From: Coriolopsis trogii
Lineage: Eukaryota; Basidiomycota; Agaricomycetes; Polyporales; Polyporaceae
Assembly (NCBI GenBank): GCA_020543525.1
Contig: JAHYIO010000001.1
Coordinates: forward strand, 3,596,001-3,660,000
Length of the DNA: 64,000 nt
Direction of reading: 5' to 3'
Shown here: in pieces, positions 38,221 through 49,998 of the stretch
Position numbering within the stretch: position 1 is the first letter of the stretch
Layout of the letters: every line of letters begins with the position of its first letter
The notes under the pieces: generated by a model
Seen by the model: only the letters and a program-made list of their open reading frames with translations
What the model was told of the DNA's origin: nothing
The model's database searches: none
Program-made: the position numbers and the translations under genes

Positions 38221-39251
38221 GTAGCTTCAAGCTGTACTGATCTGAATCGGTGCACAAAGTCTCAAGTCACAATCTTAGTCGAACCCCCAGCATTTCTCTT
38301 TTCCGAGTGGCTGGATTCTTTGCTTGTCAGTGACCGAGTAGTTCTTCGACTGTCCGAGAGCGAAGTTCCCCAATGGGCTTTCGCGAAGGTGGCCGATTAC
38401 AAGGAGACCATTCGCGCTATCCACTCCCTCTACAATTCGGTATCCCCATACTGCGCATCTCATCGGAGGTTCTGATGCGTATTCTGGGCCTCGTCATCGC
38501 CAACAAGTGGAAATACTACATACCTCTTGGGGGCGTATGTCGCCAATGGCGAGCGGTAGCGAGCTTGCAATCCCGCAGCTGTGGGCAGATGCGCTCGATG
38601 CTCTCCTTTTCGAACAATCAGGATTCATTGTCCATGTGCTCAGCAAGCTATTGAACTTGTATCTGACCCGCTCTGGGCGGTTGCCAATAGCTGAGTGTTC
38701 TGTCGATGACATGAACGCTTTTTCCTGGCAAACCGCTATGCCCTACTGTTCCCGCTCCCGCTCTGTCAGCCTCGAACTCGACACCATCCACAATCTGTCG
38801 CCAATCCTCAGCGCATTCTCAAAGGGAGCGCCGTATCTCGAAAGACTTGTTGCCCACTGTTGGCGCGATGGCGAGGGCTATGCGAGAGAGAAGACCGTGA
38901 ATACCCAAGTCATCCGCTGGGAGGATGCGCACTTTCCTCGACTCACAACTCTCTTGGTCAGCAGTGCGCAGGTCCTAGGTGCGATAGCAGTCAAGTCACT
39001 GCCTCCGTGCCGGGAGTGTCTACTTTGACGACCAGCTACTGGACGCGCTTGAGAGATGTTCGACGTCTCTCCAATTCCTGAGTCTGTTCGATTCTCCCGC
39101 GTCTCTCACGGGAAAGAGGGGCGTGACCGCGAATCGGGTGTTCCCTCTACCTAACCTTCGAGCCCTCAAGCTCCCAAAGGTGGTCTTCCCCCAGTCCTGT
39201 GCATTCTCCCACATCTCCTTCGACAGGCGGTCAACGCTCTGCACTTTGTAA
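38221..39251 (+). pseudogene. F-box protein pseudogene with several frameshifts
   Basis: Basidiomycete F-box protein sequence is spread over three reading frames. Frame 1 (to ~38448) ends with ADYKETIRAIHSLYNSVSP, the helix that normally precedes the F-box. The F-box itself continues in frame 3 from ~38451 (ILRISSEVLMRILGLVI .. LGGVCRQWRAVA). Near 38560 it moves to frame 2 (ELAIPQLWADALDALLFEQ .. FPRLTTLLVSSAQVL). Near 39020 it returns to frame 3 (DDQLLDALERCSTSLQFLSL .. LRALKLPKV), ending TAA at 39249. None of the shifts coincides with a plausible intron of normal length and no ATG begins the first segment. A decayed member of a multigene family is the simplest reading; sequencing error at three sites is less likely. 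Confidence 0.65.
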
Positions 39252-39395
39252 CGTCACGTACCTCGGGCAGACTAGACCCGCACCACATCGGACCGCATCC
39301 TAACTATACCCCAGCCTTCCTGAGCGTCGTCGGTGCACGGCGACTACTCAAAAAGAGTGGTCTATGGTCAGTACTAGGTCGAGCCATATACAATC

Positions 39396-39440
39396 AGACA
39401 AAAAGTCCCAGGTTTATTAAACCTCGGGACTTTTTTGTCT
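39396..39440. repeat. Near-perfect 45-nt palindrome, copy 1
   Basis: Left arm AGACAAAAAGTCCCAGGTTT, centre ATTA, right arm with matching AAACC..GGGACTTTTTTGTCT. The arms would form a hairpin in single-stranded nucleic acid. It is a near-identical partner of the sequence at 39838-39881. Confidence 0.8.
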
Positions 39441-39837
39441 ACCTACCGCCCACCCCCAAGTGCACTCGCAGCATTCACCTCATTTTGGAGGCTCATAAAT
39501 CGCTAGGCGCAGTGTATAATAGGTTCAGACGCATGCGCGCGCGCGTCCGAAGGCGTGAGGGACGACTACAAGAGAGGGAACAATGACGGGAGATGGAGAG
39601 ACGCCAGGCGGCGCGGAGCTCTAAAAGGCAATCGCGACGGGCGGGAAGTCATGAGCGCCTCTATCATCCCATGCTTCCAAATCAGGAATCATCCCGCCTC
39701 ATCATTGTCCGTCGCCTATGCCATCCCAGCGGTCTTCAGGGCCCCCAAGACAGTCCCTATTTGATCCAATCAGCACAATGCGATGTCAGGAAAATGGGCG
39801 GGGGGGCAGCAATGTGCTACAACAGACGGGGGAGGCA

Positions 39838-39881
39838 GACAAAAAAGTCTCAAGGTTTATTAAACCTGGGACTTTTTTGTC
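39838..39881. repeat. Near-perfect 44-nt palindrome, copy 2
   Basis: Same core as copy 1 (GACAAAAAAGTC .. GGTTTATTAAACC .. GACTTTTTTGTC). The stem extends outwards with GGGAGGC at 39830 pairing with GCCTCCC at 39892. Its right flank, reverse-complemented (CTACAATCGGACAAAAAAG), resembles the left flank of copy 1 (ATACAATCAGACAAAAAG), so the two copies face each other. Confidence 0.8.
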
Positions 39882-40495
39882 CGATTGTAGAGCCTCCCTA
39901 GGTCAGGGCCCGGGAGATTAGACACTCTGTTTGTGATATCTGTTCCAGCTCAGTCTGTTACACACTCACACGCCTACATCCCCGAGCGCGGGCGCGCACG
40001 TACATGCTTCGAAGATGTTCCTTATAACGCTCCAGACCGGCCTCCGTACGACAGACACTCCCAAATACGTACTATACAGTACGTATGCAACCAAATCTAA
40101 AAGATAAAGGAACGAAGACATGCGCAGATAGGCGATAGATAGAAGTGAGAATGTACGCGAGAGCGGAGATGAGCATGAGGGATTGTACAGCAGGAATACA
40201 AATGCGGTCCGAAGTGGAAAAGTAGACAGAGCCCTTGAGCTCGTAGGCGTCGGGTGTCAACGAGAAGAAGTACAGTGGGAACGCTGGGAGCAATAGCGCA
40301 AAAACACGAGAGCGAAGATGGATGTGTTACATAATCTGGACGGTGCCCTTGGAGCAAGGCCGGATCCGTGTGGGCATGCCGATGCACATGGGGGCACAGA
40401 CCCCCACTCCAAGCTCACGGCTCGCGGATGAGGGGGTTCACAGGCTGCCTAATTCAACCTGACAGCGTGCTTCTGCCCCTTCTGGGGCCATCGCG

Positions 40496-43136
40496 CTAAG
40501 CATGGAGATAGGGCTTCTCCAGCGGATGGAAGACGAGGGTGCCCTTCGGCGGCTGAGTCACCTGTAGACGACCGAGAACATAAGTCGCACTTCGTCAAGG
40601 ACAAGGGGTAGGCTTGGCCAGGAAAGGAATCGAGAAGTCACCGTCGGAAAGGAAGAAGATTTGGAGGTACCCCAATAGAATATCAGAGGGAAGACGTACC
40701 GTGTTCAGAGGGTCCGCAATCTCGAACTTGCCCTCCAGAAGCGTCGGCGTCGAGCGTGCCACGAGAGACATGACTATTAGCTTGATCTCTGTGGTACGCA
40801 GTGCCGTGGCCGAGCGTCCAGTGGCGAACAGCCCGTGGGCCATGGAGCGTATAGAAGGTAGGACGATTGTGATGCAGCAACGGCGATGATGGCATGAGTG
40901 GCATAAGGTGTGTACGAGAGAGAAGTTGGTGCCGTCAGATACTGCGCTGTCTAGACGATGATGAGGCAAGAGACGCACCATTGACAGCGAGCACACGTCC
41001 TGGGCAGGCAAAGCGGCCCAAGCCAAAAACGATGTGCGCAGGGCCCGTCATGACAGCTTCCTTCCCGAGCTCTGCCCACTGGAAGCCATTGAATTCACGC
41101 GGCTGGTCTCCAAAGACTTCCGGGTTTTCGTGAACCGTCGTCGACATCGCGGTGACTAGGCTGCCTACAAGGTCGAGAAATGGCTGCGTCAGTTTTATGC
41201 GGGAAAACACCTGACACATTCGAGATGGCTGGGTCGGCCATGAGTGAGTGGAAGCATGCAGCCAGTTCCACGGGAACTCCTACGGCCATCGGGGGAAGGA
41301 AGACTGGCATTGGGCAACGCACCTTTGGGAATAACAACGTTGCCGAGTGGGACGTCGCAAGTCGCATACCGCATAGCCGAGATCGTGTCGCCTTTGAGGC
41401 GCATTACCTCCCGGATGAATGAGTCCATGAGGCGCGCCTCTCGCAGGGATTGTGCCGTGAGACGGAGTTTGCCTTCTTCATCCTCCTCGAGTACCTGGGA
41501 TATCTCCTCGCGCAGCGGTGCGAGATACTCGGGTCGCATTGCTAGCTGGCATAGCACCCATTGCGAAACGACGGTCCTGTATGCCCACGTGCGACAGAAG
41601 AATAGAAGACAGTACGTGAAAAGTTGTCCGAGAGGATCAACGAGCGCGGATATATCGCAAGGGAACTTACGTTGTGTGGACTGCTGCGAAGATCAAACTG
41701 AGAACACACCCTTCAGCTACGCCGTCCACCCCGCATTATGTCCGGAGGTTGCTCACCAAAGTAGCAAGATGGCAATGTACAGGCGTCTCGATGTGCTTAT
41801 ACGCTTCCCTTTCTCATGATAGGTCTTCGTGATCAGGAAAAGGACGTGCCTCGGCTTGAATAGGCAGGGCATGAGCTCCAACACCGTCGGCAGACCGTTA
41901 CACTGTTACCTCGCTTGTGGTAGAGACCGTGCCCGAATCGAGCATCTCTTCATAGCGGTTGATGTCCTTCCATACCGGGGGTCCGTACTTGCGTAGAAAG
42001 CCAAATGGTATGCTAATAAGCATTACTTTCACCCTAGAAACCAGGAAACGTCAAACGTCTATCACGTAGCCTTGACATATGGGCGCGCGAAGATGCGGCA
42101 GTGAGGTAAAAGCCCGGACGTACCAAGTGTATAGGATCCACAGGATTGGTAGGTATCTTCCGATGATAGAGAAATTCTGATATTGCCCCGTGAGTTCAGC
42201 CATGCCGTTCGAGACATCCTCGATGGTTTCTAGGTTGTGTTCATTGACGTACTCCTATTATCAGGACAAAAGAGTGAGTCTCATCCATCATGTGAAGTCA
42301 ACAATAAGCACGAGGCGTTTGTTGTGAATCACATACCTGTCCGAGAAGGAGTATCAAAGTCGTTTCGGCGATGGTGTTGTGGAAGTGGTTGAAAAAGCTG
42401 GGATGGTCGCCGGTCTTGAGACTTTCTCCGGCAAGCGTAACGAACTCCTCAGTATCCCGTTGGAAGAGTGGATATACTAGTGATCCAATGTAGTGAGTTC
42501 TTCCGCTAGAGCTAGAATGCTGCGAAACTCACTCCTGTGGACAATCTCGTCAATGCGATTTACAATGCCGTCACGGACGAAGTCCTGCAAGTCTCGGAAC
42601 AACTTTCCCTCGGTGAACGCCATGATAGGCTGGAGATTCATGATCTTTGGAGAGCATTCAACAGAGGTACGTCGGATTGAGTTCGTACGTACCGCCGCTG
42701 AACCTTGTTCGAAGCTAAAGAGCCGATCACAGCTGAGAACGTGCCGAGCGTGTTCATGGTTGACAATATACTCCAACTGAACGGTGGAGGCAATGAGCAA
42801 TGGAAAAAGGGTAAGTGAAGAACCTACATACATTGCCTTTGCGATAGACACCGATGACGGGCCCGTGTGTTGCGAGTGCTTCCCCATAAGCTTCTCGGGG
42901 ACGCGAGAAGATCTCTTCGGGCTAGGGTGGATGCAGTCAGCGAGAAATACTGGGAGAGTGAGTGCCGTCATACGGGTATATGAACAACGGGGGGTAGACG
43001 ATTCTGAGGGATCTATGGAGCCATCAGCCGAGTACAGAAGAACGAGTCATGTGTGGGGACATACATGGGGGCGCTTGATGTACCAAGCATACAGGGCGAT
43101 GGCGAGGGGGGCAGCAAGGAGGTAGGAGTGCTCCAT
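40496..43136 (-). CDS. Cytochrome P450 monooxygenase
   Basis: ATG 43136 begins MEHSYLLAAPLAIALYAWYI, a classic microsomal membrane anchor, followed by KRPH and an intron. The next exon reads PEEIFSRPREAYGEALATHG, VIGVYRKGN, then VEYIVNHEHARHVLSCDRLF. The K-helix E-x-x-R is in SFIREVMRLKGDT (near 41430). The heme loop is FGLGRFACPGRVLAVN (near 41010), with the thiolate Cys. The final exon, joined through a long intron (GTACGT..CTACAG), reads VTQPPKGTLVFHPLEKPYLH, stop at 40496. At least ten introns. Axial Cys, ExxR and anchor are all intact, so it should be catalytic. The CYP family and substrate cannot be assigned; there is no adjacent secondary-metabolism gene. Confidence 0.9.
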
Positions 43137-45336
43137 GGTAGGAGAACACAGTGTTGGGTGTTGCTACATTCTGCGCTTTTATTACATACGGATTCGCAGC
43201 ATGTTCAGCTCGTTCTTCCGGACAACTGCCTGGGAAGGCCGTGTATCACATCAGGCCAGAACTTGCGCAATACTTCTGTCCAGAACTATGGGACGGCCAC
43301 ACCAGTCTAAGCAGATGCCAGAATCGATCGGCTAGATTGAAGAAGACGGTACATGTAGGGAGTATTCATAGGTTGCATTGGCTCCCAGCTGGAGCGCGAA
43401 TCTGAGTTGGCGCTCCGTCTGTAGTCGTTGCAATCCAGAACACGTCTAGACATGAAGACTGCGACCGGGTACGGGTCAGTCAGCCCCTTTGAGAATTGGA
43501 ACATCATCACAGTAACTCGAATAATGGCAGCCGGTAGCGCACCTCTCAGGATATTCTAATGGGTAATCAGCATCATTCCTTAGGCAGACGGCCGAATCGT
43601 CCGAGTCACCGGTTGTTGTTGGAAGAAGCACAATCTCTCCTGGATATCTACTTGTCCAAATTGAGGAAGCTCGGACTGTGTGTCGGAGACGACAAAGACA
43701 GAAAAGCGATGAGACGTGGCCGCAAGAGGACAAGCGGACTCGAGACTCGAACGACTGCATCCAACCACCGGCAAGAGCCGATGATCCCACGAGCGTTTCC
43801 GTACTCCGCCAGCTTCTCCTTCTCTCGCTAACATGTTTCCGACCTTCATCGCCCCGTCTTTCCATACGTTGTACGCACTTTTCTCTCATGGCATTGACCT
43901 ATCTGCTTAGGCATTATCTTATGCTGCCGTGCTATCTTCATCAATCTTTGCGAGTCCGACCAAAGATGACTTCTCGATGGCTGGGTGGGTGGCTTCGACT
44001 TGCTGTAGCAACCAGTGCCACAAGACTGCCATCTCCGTTAAAGATAAGTGCTACCTGGATCCTGTATACGTCACTTACACAGGGTTAGGGAGAGCATCCG
44101 TAGACCAACCTGGCGGTCTTGAATCACCATCGTTTTGCACTCATACAAAGTATCTCCGCATTTTGCCTCGTAGTTGGTGTGTAACTTGCCTTTGGACGTT
44201 CTATGACCAATTAGGACGCCCTCCGACGATGTAGGGTCTTGGACACCTCATTATCGCTACCCATCGATGTCGCATACCCCCACCTACACGCGATGTCATG
44301 GGTTGTCCGCATACCGAGGCTTCCCGGGCGGCGGCCTCACCTCGTGGGAGCACCGAAGAGGACTCAACTCCATCGCGATTGGCACACACAACTGGTACAG
44401 CATGCACCGCTCAACGTCACTATTGTCATCAGCTGACGTGCATTCCTAACCGAGGCCCCGAGGGGGTCGTGTCACCGTGAATGGCTCTGTGAGCCCTCAA
44501 GGCACCCGTACTCTATGAATTCCAGAGAGCTGCTCCTGCCCCTGGTCCTTCTCGAACACCCTCGATGCTCAGAGGTTGGAGGATTCTCACGCTCTACAGA
44601 TTCCATACCTTGGTTCATCAAAGGCCCTCTCAGTCTCTTCAACCCAATTGAATATCCCAAGCCAAGCAGAGCGTCATGACCAGCGTAACATGTACGCGAC
44701 GAGAAGGAAGCAATAGGTAAGCTTGAGCTGACGATTACTGATAAGCACGTCAAGACTGGTCTGAGAACCGTCCCAAGACATGCGGCCCTGCCGGACAGCC
44801 GTCGGACCCTGCAGATCGCAAGGTAGATTGAGGTGTAACAGTCTCACTGACTGACTGGCATGAGTTGACTGCCAGATTATCAGGGAGCACGCATCGATCG
44901 AAGACAGGTGGTAACCTTCACCGCCGACGGGGTCAGAACCTGAGGCAAACATCGATCGAGCACGGCGACTACTCGACTTGTCAGACGTTTGTGCGTGTAC
45001 GTCTTCAACGGCACCCTTTCGGTTTTCCCGCGTACATGTGATACAAGCTTTTGCCTACCGCCTTCTCGCTTGGTGCCTCTTTATCTACGTAGGCCTGCTG
45101 CTCCCTCGCTACCATCGTCCCGCGAGGATCAGCGTGAGTAATATATAATGTTACATATCCAATCCGATGTTGTACAGTGCGATAAGTACCCGAGCGTGAG
45201 GCCTTCATGTGAAGTGGTAAGTGAATCCAAGGATGCGCGTAGCGGCCCATAAATCAAGGAGATGAATAGAAAAAAGAGCGAACCGAGAAATAGGGTCTCC
45301 AGAATAAGATGAATTTAGTAGAGAGACCTTCGGTAG
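43137..45336. other. Gene-poor stretch with one doubtful small Cys-containing frame
   Basis: About 2.2 kb with no recognised gene. Around 43831-44234 (plus) a frame reads MFPTFIAPSFHTLYALF.. then, after an in-frame stop, LSYAAVLSSSIFASP .. STCCSNQCHKTAISVKDKCY, reminiscent of a small secreted Cys protein, but the one visible candidate intron does not restore frame. Minus frames at 43476-43889 and 44472-44753 have no domain. Might contain remnants or lineage-specific genes. Confidence 0.35.
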
Positions 45337-48300
45337 TCATCGTGCGGTACTGGTGGAGGCATTAGCAGCAGACACGGCCAAAGCCTCTGTCCGGCTCTGG
45401 TCTAACACCCTCTTAGCAGATGCTGGGATGGTCACGAGTTCCGCCAATTCGGCGGTGTACGCAATCGAGCCGCGCGCCCGTGCTTTGATGTGGCATAGCG
45501 CTTGGAACGCGACCTTCCACGCCAAGTACGGCTTCAACGCGTACGCCCACGACGCCTTCAGCTCTTCCAGGTTCGTCAACTGGAGGAGCGAGTCCTTGGC
45601 TATGTCCGGCCCGCTAGCAAAGGAGCGCGAGAGCTCGTCCCATCTCGCTTTCCTCGACTTTCCGGTGCCAGCGTGGGGGCCAGAGGCGGAGGTGGATTTG
45701 GACGATGACGCATACCGCTTTGATGGGGTCTCCGGCTCTGCCTTCGTTTCGCGTGCGACAATCCGCCATTTGTCGATGTGTTCGTCAATGTGGGCTTTGA
45801 TTCGTGCGAGGTCGTGCTGGCATTCAGGGTGGTCGAGGAAGGGTTTGACCTTATCGTAGGGGCCGAGCAAATCTGGGTCAGGTGGTTGCTTCTCCAGAGC
45901 TACCGGGTCGATGAGGCGGTCGTACCGCTTGATGTGCTCGTCGCGCATCTCCTTTCCGGCCGCAAGCAGTTCATCGAGAACAAAGGTAGGTAGGCCGTCT
46001 TTCCGGCGAATTCTCGGGAGGTTGAACTCTTGCTGTCCTTGCTGTTTGCCTTCGCTCCTCGTGGGTCGCAGGCTCGGGGGCGCTTCCTTATCATACTCAC
46101 GCTTGTCCCGGCTCAGAACTCCTGGCTTAACGCGCAGGCCAGTCTTGCGCGAGTCCAACACTGTGTTGAACCTGACAAGCTGGTCAGAAGGCTGCAAAGG
46201 AACAACGCGCCAGGAGGCGTACTCACATGAAAGCGCATCGGATGGCCTCTGGAGAGTCGTATCCGAACCTATACACTGCATTCTCGTGGAAGGTTGAATA
46301 CTGCCCAACGGGGGCGCTGGAGAGCCCGCATAGCAGAGCCTGTTGCAGCTTCTGTCGCCGTGCGTCCGGGTCGTGTGAAAGCTGATCCAACTCCTTAGCC
46401 ATGTCCGACACCTGCTGGATCTCGCCCTGATCCTCGAAATTGTCTTGAAGGAAGTTGTCGGGCATGCGCGTTATCTCCGAGTTCCGGAAATGGTCGACTA
46501 TTCTCGGATCATAGATACAGACGCATACATCTAATGAGGAACAAATGAGCGATATACAATGAATGCGGTTGAAAGTCGCGATACCTCCGTCGTAGTCTAC
46601 CATGCCACATGGATTAGATGACTCTCTGAGTGGGATAGCGGTCGGCTCCACTCACCTCCGCCTGCCAGGAGACTTGCGAAGGAGCAGGGACCTTTCGTTG
46701 GTAGCACAATGACGTCGGTGTACTTCGCAAGCCGTTCGTGTGCTACTGCTTTCACCTTACGGACGTCCGATGGCAGGCGGTTGGGGTTACGGTAAATCTG
46801 CGCGTGTATAAGTATCATCCTCTCACAAGCGGAACATCCCTCATGGCACTCACCAGTACGTCCCCGAGAAGGATATGTGGTTGCGCATCCTCGAGAGGAG
46901 ACTTTAGATAGCTCGTGGACTTGAAGTGAATCTCCCCTTCTTGAAGTACCCCACAAGGATCTGTGCGGCATCAGACGATGTGTCAGCTTGCAGACTCACA
47001 GTGGATCCTGATGTATCACTCACCTGGAACGATGAACGCTTCTGCCGACAGCGGCACCGATATGTGAAAGTCGCACACAATATCCTGGATGACATGCGTA
47101 ACGATCTTTTTCATCTTCTCGTGAAGCAGGCTCAGCCTGAGCGGATGGAAGCCTGCTTGGATGAGGTCCATGGCCACCCCGTGGATCGTTGTAGGCTCGA
47201 GAGTGACTGGATCACGCAGGGACTTGATCGCCTCCGGCAGATCGCTCTCGTCCAGGATGTCTCCAAAACGTTCTTGCAGCACTTCCGCCGTGTCCTCCTC
47301 GACTGCCTCATCCTCCCTGATACGTCCGGTCAACCCCATGGCACGCGTCATGCCTTGTGCGTGCTTCATGATGCGTTTCATCGTGACTCCGCCAACCTTC
47401 TCGACCGCCTTCCACAAGAGCGGCATCGCGTCCGGCCCAGACCACTGCGTCAGCGGCTGCACCTCGGCGTTTAGCGTTTCTTGCATGAGCTCCTTGAAGA
47501 TAGTGACCGGAACTCCGTTGTGCGATAGGTTCATGATGGTCAAGCGCGAGAGACGACTGGGGCGGCTCACGCGAGGCGGCGCAAGGAGGTCGAATATACG
47601 ATGGGCCTCGTGCAAGCGCTCATTGTCCAGGCGTATCTTGACTTGCGAGTCGCGGATCCAGATCTTGGGCTCAGGCGAATCATGGTCACGTTCGTGGAGG
47701 ACCCAAAGCCCTTTGGCCCCTGCGATGCGACCCTGCACGGCGGTGTACGGCTCCTCTGAGCCCATGTGCCGCGCGATGGCTCTGAGTGCAGCCGCATTCA
47801 TGTAGCCGCATCCGTCGGTGTAGATCAATTCGGCAGGTGCTTTCTTCTCAGGGTCAAGATGGTACGGAGGAGCGACTGTGAGGTATGTTCCAAGTCAATG
47901 ATCGAAACGCTGACACGGTCCTCGGAAGGTCTAGGAAGACACCCACGTAGGTCAAGGCTATGATGCATGGTCCGGGGAGCTGAATCGAATAGGAGAGTTG
48001 GCACTGATATGGAGTAACCCAGGTCGAAGCGGGTAGCCCATTTAGCGAGCGCCTGCATCGCACAACCCTCAATACAAGAGGTTGGCAGAGACGTACGTAC
48101 GACGCACCTGCTGCCCATTCCACTCAAGTGGGTTGTGCCAGTTGACGAAATCTTCGAGAGAGATCCTCTGCTCATCGCCGGGAACACGCTGCTGACGCTC
48201 ATAATCTTCTGGAATCTCCATGAGGAAGGTCTTGTTGTCCTTCGATCCACAGAGGACGTACACACGTCCGCAAAGGACGAATCTCTGCAGAAAGAACCTG

Positions 48301-49998
48301 CTGAGTTCAGCCTTTTGGGTGCGCAGGATGATCGCGGGCACGGAGATTTGCAGAAGACGACGCGAGCCGAGGAATCGGGCAAACCGGTGAGACTTGCGCA
48401 TCTCCATCTTCGTCAGCCGAAGGCGAAAAGACCCGTTCTCGTCTTGTTCGAGTCGGGCAATCTGCTGGATCTTGCCGCCGTACCACTTTGGTTGTTCCTG
48501 CCATTCGCCCATGTGTCCGAGTCCCCGCGAACGCTTCTCACAGAGTGCTGCTTCTTCGCGATCGAGTTCAGCCCTGGGTATAAGTTAGCAAATGTGTGAC
48601 CCAAAGGACTGCGAGCATACCAAAGGGCGAGATCCGTAGAAAAAAATGGCATGGCTGGTCCACCAACAACTTGAGAGACTCTCATGGCTGCATTGTTATT
48701 GGGACCGACCAGTGAGCGTAGGTCGGACTGAATGACTTGATCCCATGTCCAGAGGCCAAGAGATACTCCACGGGCCAGCTCGTACTGGACACCCCAACCG
48801 ATCCGTAGGTCATCAAAGATCTTCTGGGCTTCTCTTGAGTGGGCGAGGATATACACTCCCGGTGGCGGTGCCGTAGAAGGATCCACCATCATATGCTGCT
48901 CTTCGCCTGAATGGCGAGATGAAGGACTATTTAGACCTACGGTCTGCGCGAATGACGAGCAGACTCGAGAGATTGTGGGCGTCCCCGACGCCACATTGCG
49001 TGGACTTAGAGAGTCGGGGGACGTGATCCTAGGCCGGCTTGGCGTTTGGGGGATAGGTCGCACAGGCGTAGTAGAGGTGGAGGCATCCTATCAAACCAAA
49101 TTACCTATGTCAGATGACACGAGGAGTAGGTGATGAAGAGCATTCACTGTACGAGTCCCGCGCGGCCTTTTCGGAGAGCCAGTGCTGACTCCTGTCGGCG
49201 CATTCCAAGTATGTTCGTATTCCAATGTACGCTTTCGCCCCACTCCCGCTGCCACAGATGCCGTGGACGACACCGAAGTCAACGATGCGTTTCTCGACTC
49301 CACATTCGAGAACGCGAAGGACACGCCCCTCGTTGGAGGACAGGAGTCATCGCTCTCCGTGTCAATTACTGTCACCTCACGTCAGTATCGTGTGAGCGGG
49401 CTGCGGTAGTCTACTCACGGGCCTCGACTGCAAGGCGTGTCAATGAGCGCAGCGAAGCGGAGGAAGTACGATGCACATACCATCCGCATCGTCCTCGGTG
49501 TCGGTGCCTGGACGGGTTGAGACACCACTGACGGCACTACCTGGGGTTCTACCCGCGCGGTGAATCGTATATGCAGCGTCTTGAGGCGTTCGCAAAGATG
49601 GGCGCACGGGATGTTTATTCAGGCCTGCAGTAACATTGGTCCAATCATGTACTTGGGAGAACCTTCACTTGACGCACCACTGCCTGTGGTCCCGACACCT
49701 TTGTCGGACTTTCTCTTCAATCTCGTCGCTTTGATAGTACTGCTGAAACTTCGGGCCCTTGGTGGGTCGTCCGATTCACTTTCACCATCTGCCCTCGGAC
49801 TCGACCGTTATACGACGCTTCGCACGGTGTATCACTTTGTCTTACCTCTTCCTCCTTGGGGAAACCCCAAGAAAGGAGGCGCTGGGAGAGTCGCGTCCGC
49901 ACCCCAGAACATCTCCTCGTCGGAGTCGGCCTGCAAGATGTAGTCGATATCGCGAGGTAGTTGAATGTGGCTAGAGACAATGATGGACGCACCGACAT
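45337..49998 (-). CDS. RNA-dependent RNA polymerase (QDE-1/RDR family)
   Basis: Cell-encoded RdRP that makes double-stranded RNA for RNA silencing. Probable ATG 49998, giving MS spliced to ADSDEEMFWGADATLPAPPF; the N-terminal ~250 residues are disordered and read through several short exons. The conserved region begins with IFDDLRIGWGVQYELARGVS (near 48790) and NWHNPLEWNGQQ. The catalytic neck follows: IYTDGCGYMNAAALRAIARH (near 47820), GRIAGAKGLWVLHE, IWIRDSQVKI, SRLTIMNLSHNG. The active-site motif DYDGD is built from three exons around the micro-exon 46585-46596. The C-terminal part reads FNTVLDSRKTGLRVKPGVLS and AFQALCHIKARARGS, stop 45337. All signature residues are present once introns at 46531-46584 and 46597-46655 are removed. 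The start exon is the least certain part. Confidence 0.88.
46585..46596 (-). other. 12-nt micro-exon encoding the RdRP catalytic core DYDG
   Basis: Flanked by a 59-nt intron (46597-46655, GTGAGT..GTAG) and a 54-nt intron (46531-46584, GTATCG..TTAG). The first Asp codon (G/AC) and the third Asp codon (G/AT) are both completed across splice junctions, so the exon carries only Tyr-Asp-Gly whole. The downstream 54-nt intron is a multiple of three and has no in-frame stop. Confidence 0.75.

Larger units (their letters stand above)
39380..39900. mobile_element. Possible non-autonomous inverted-repeat element bounded by the two palindromes
   Basis: About 0.5 kb enclosed by the two inverted palindromic copies, with no open frame of recognisable function inside. 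Flank similarity extends 10-15 bases outside each palindrome in inverted orientation. This resembles a MITE or foldback element, but I found no convincing target-site duplication, so class is not assigned. Confidence 0.35.
39252..40495. other. Intergenic between F-box pseudogene and P450, including the inverted-repeat element
   Basis: Apart from the palindromes, a (GC)n stretch near 39535-39545 and short frames, nothing is recognisable. The 3' flank of the P450 occupies the right end. Confidence 0.5.

Noticed and set aside
46223..46651. RdRP active site appears to read DYDGG, suggesting a catalytically dead polymerase.
   Set aside because: A 54-nt intron (46531-46584) with good GT..AG sites follows; splicing restores DYDGD and joins the conserved VCVCIYDPRIVDHF. 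The apparent loss is intron read-through.
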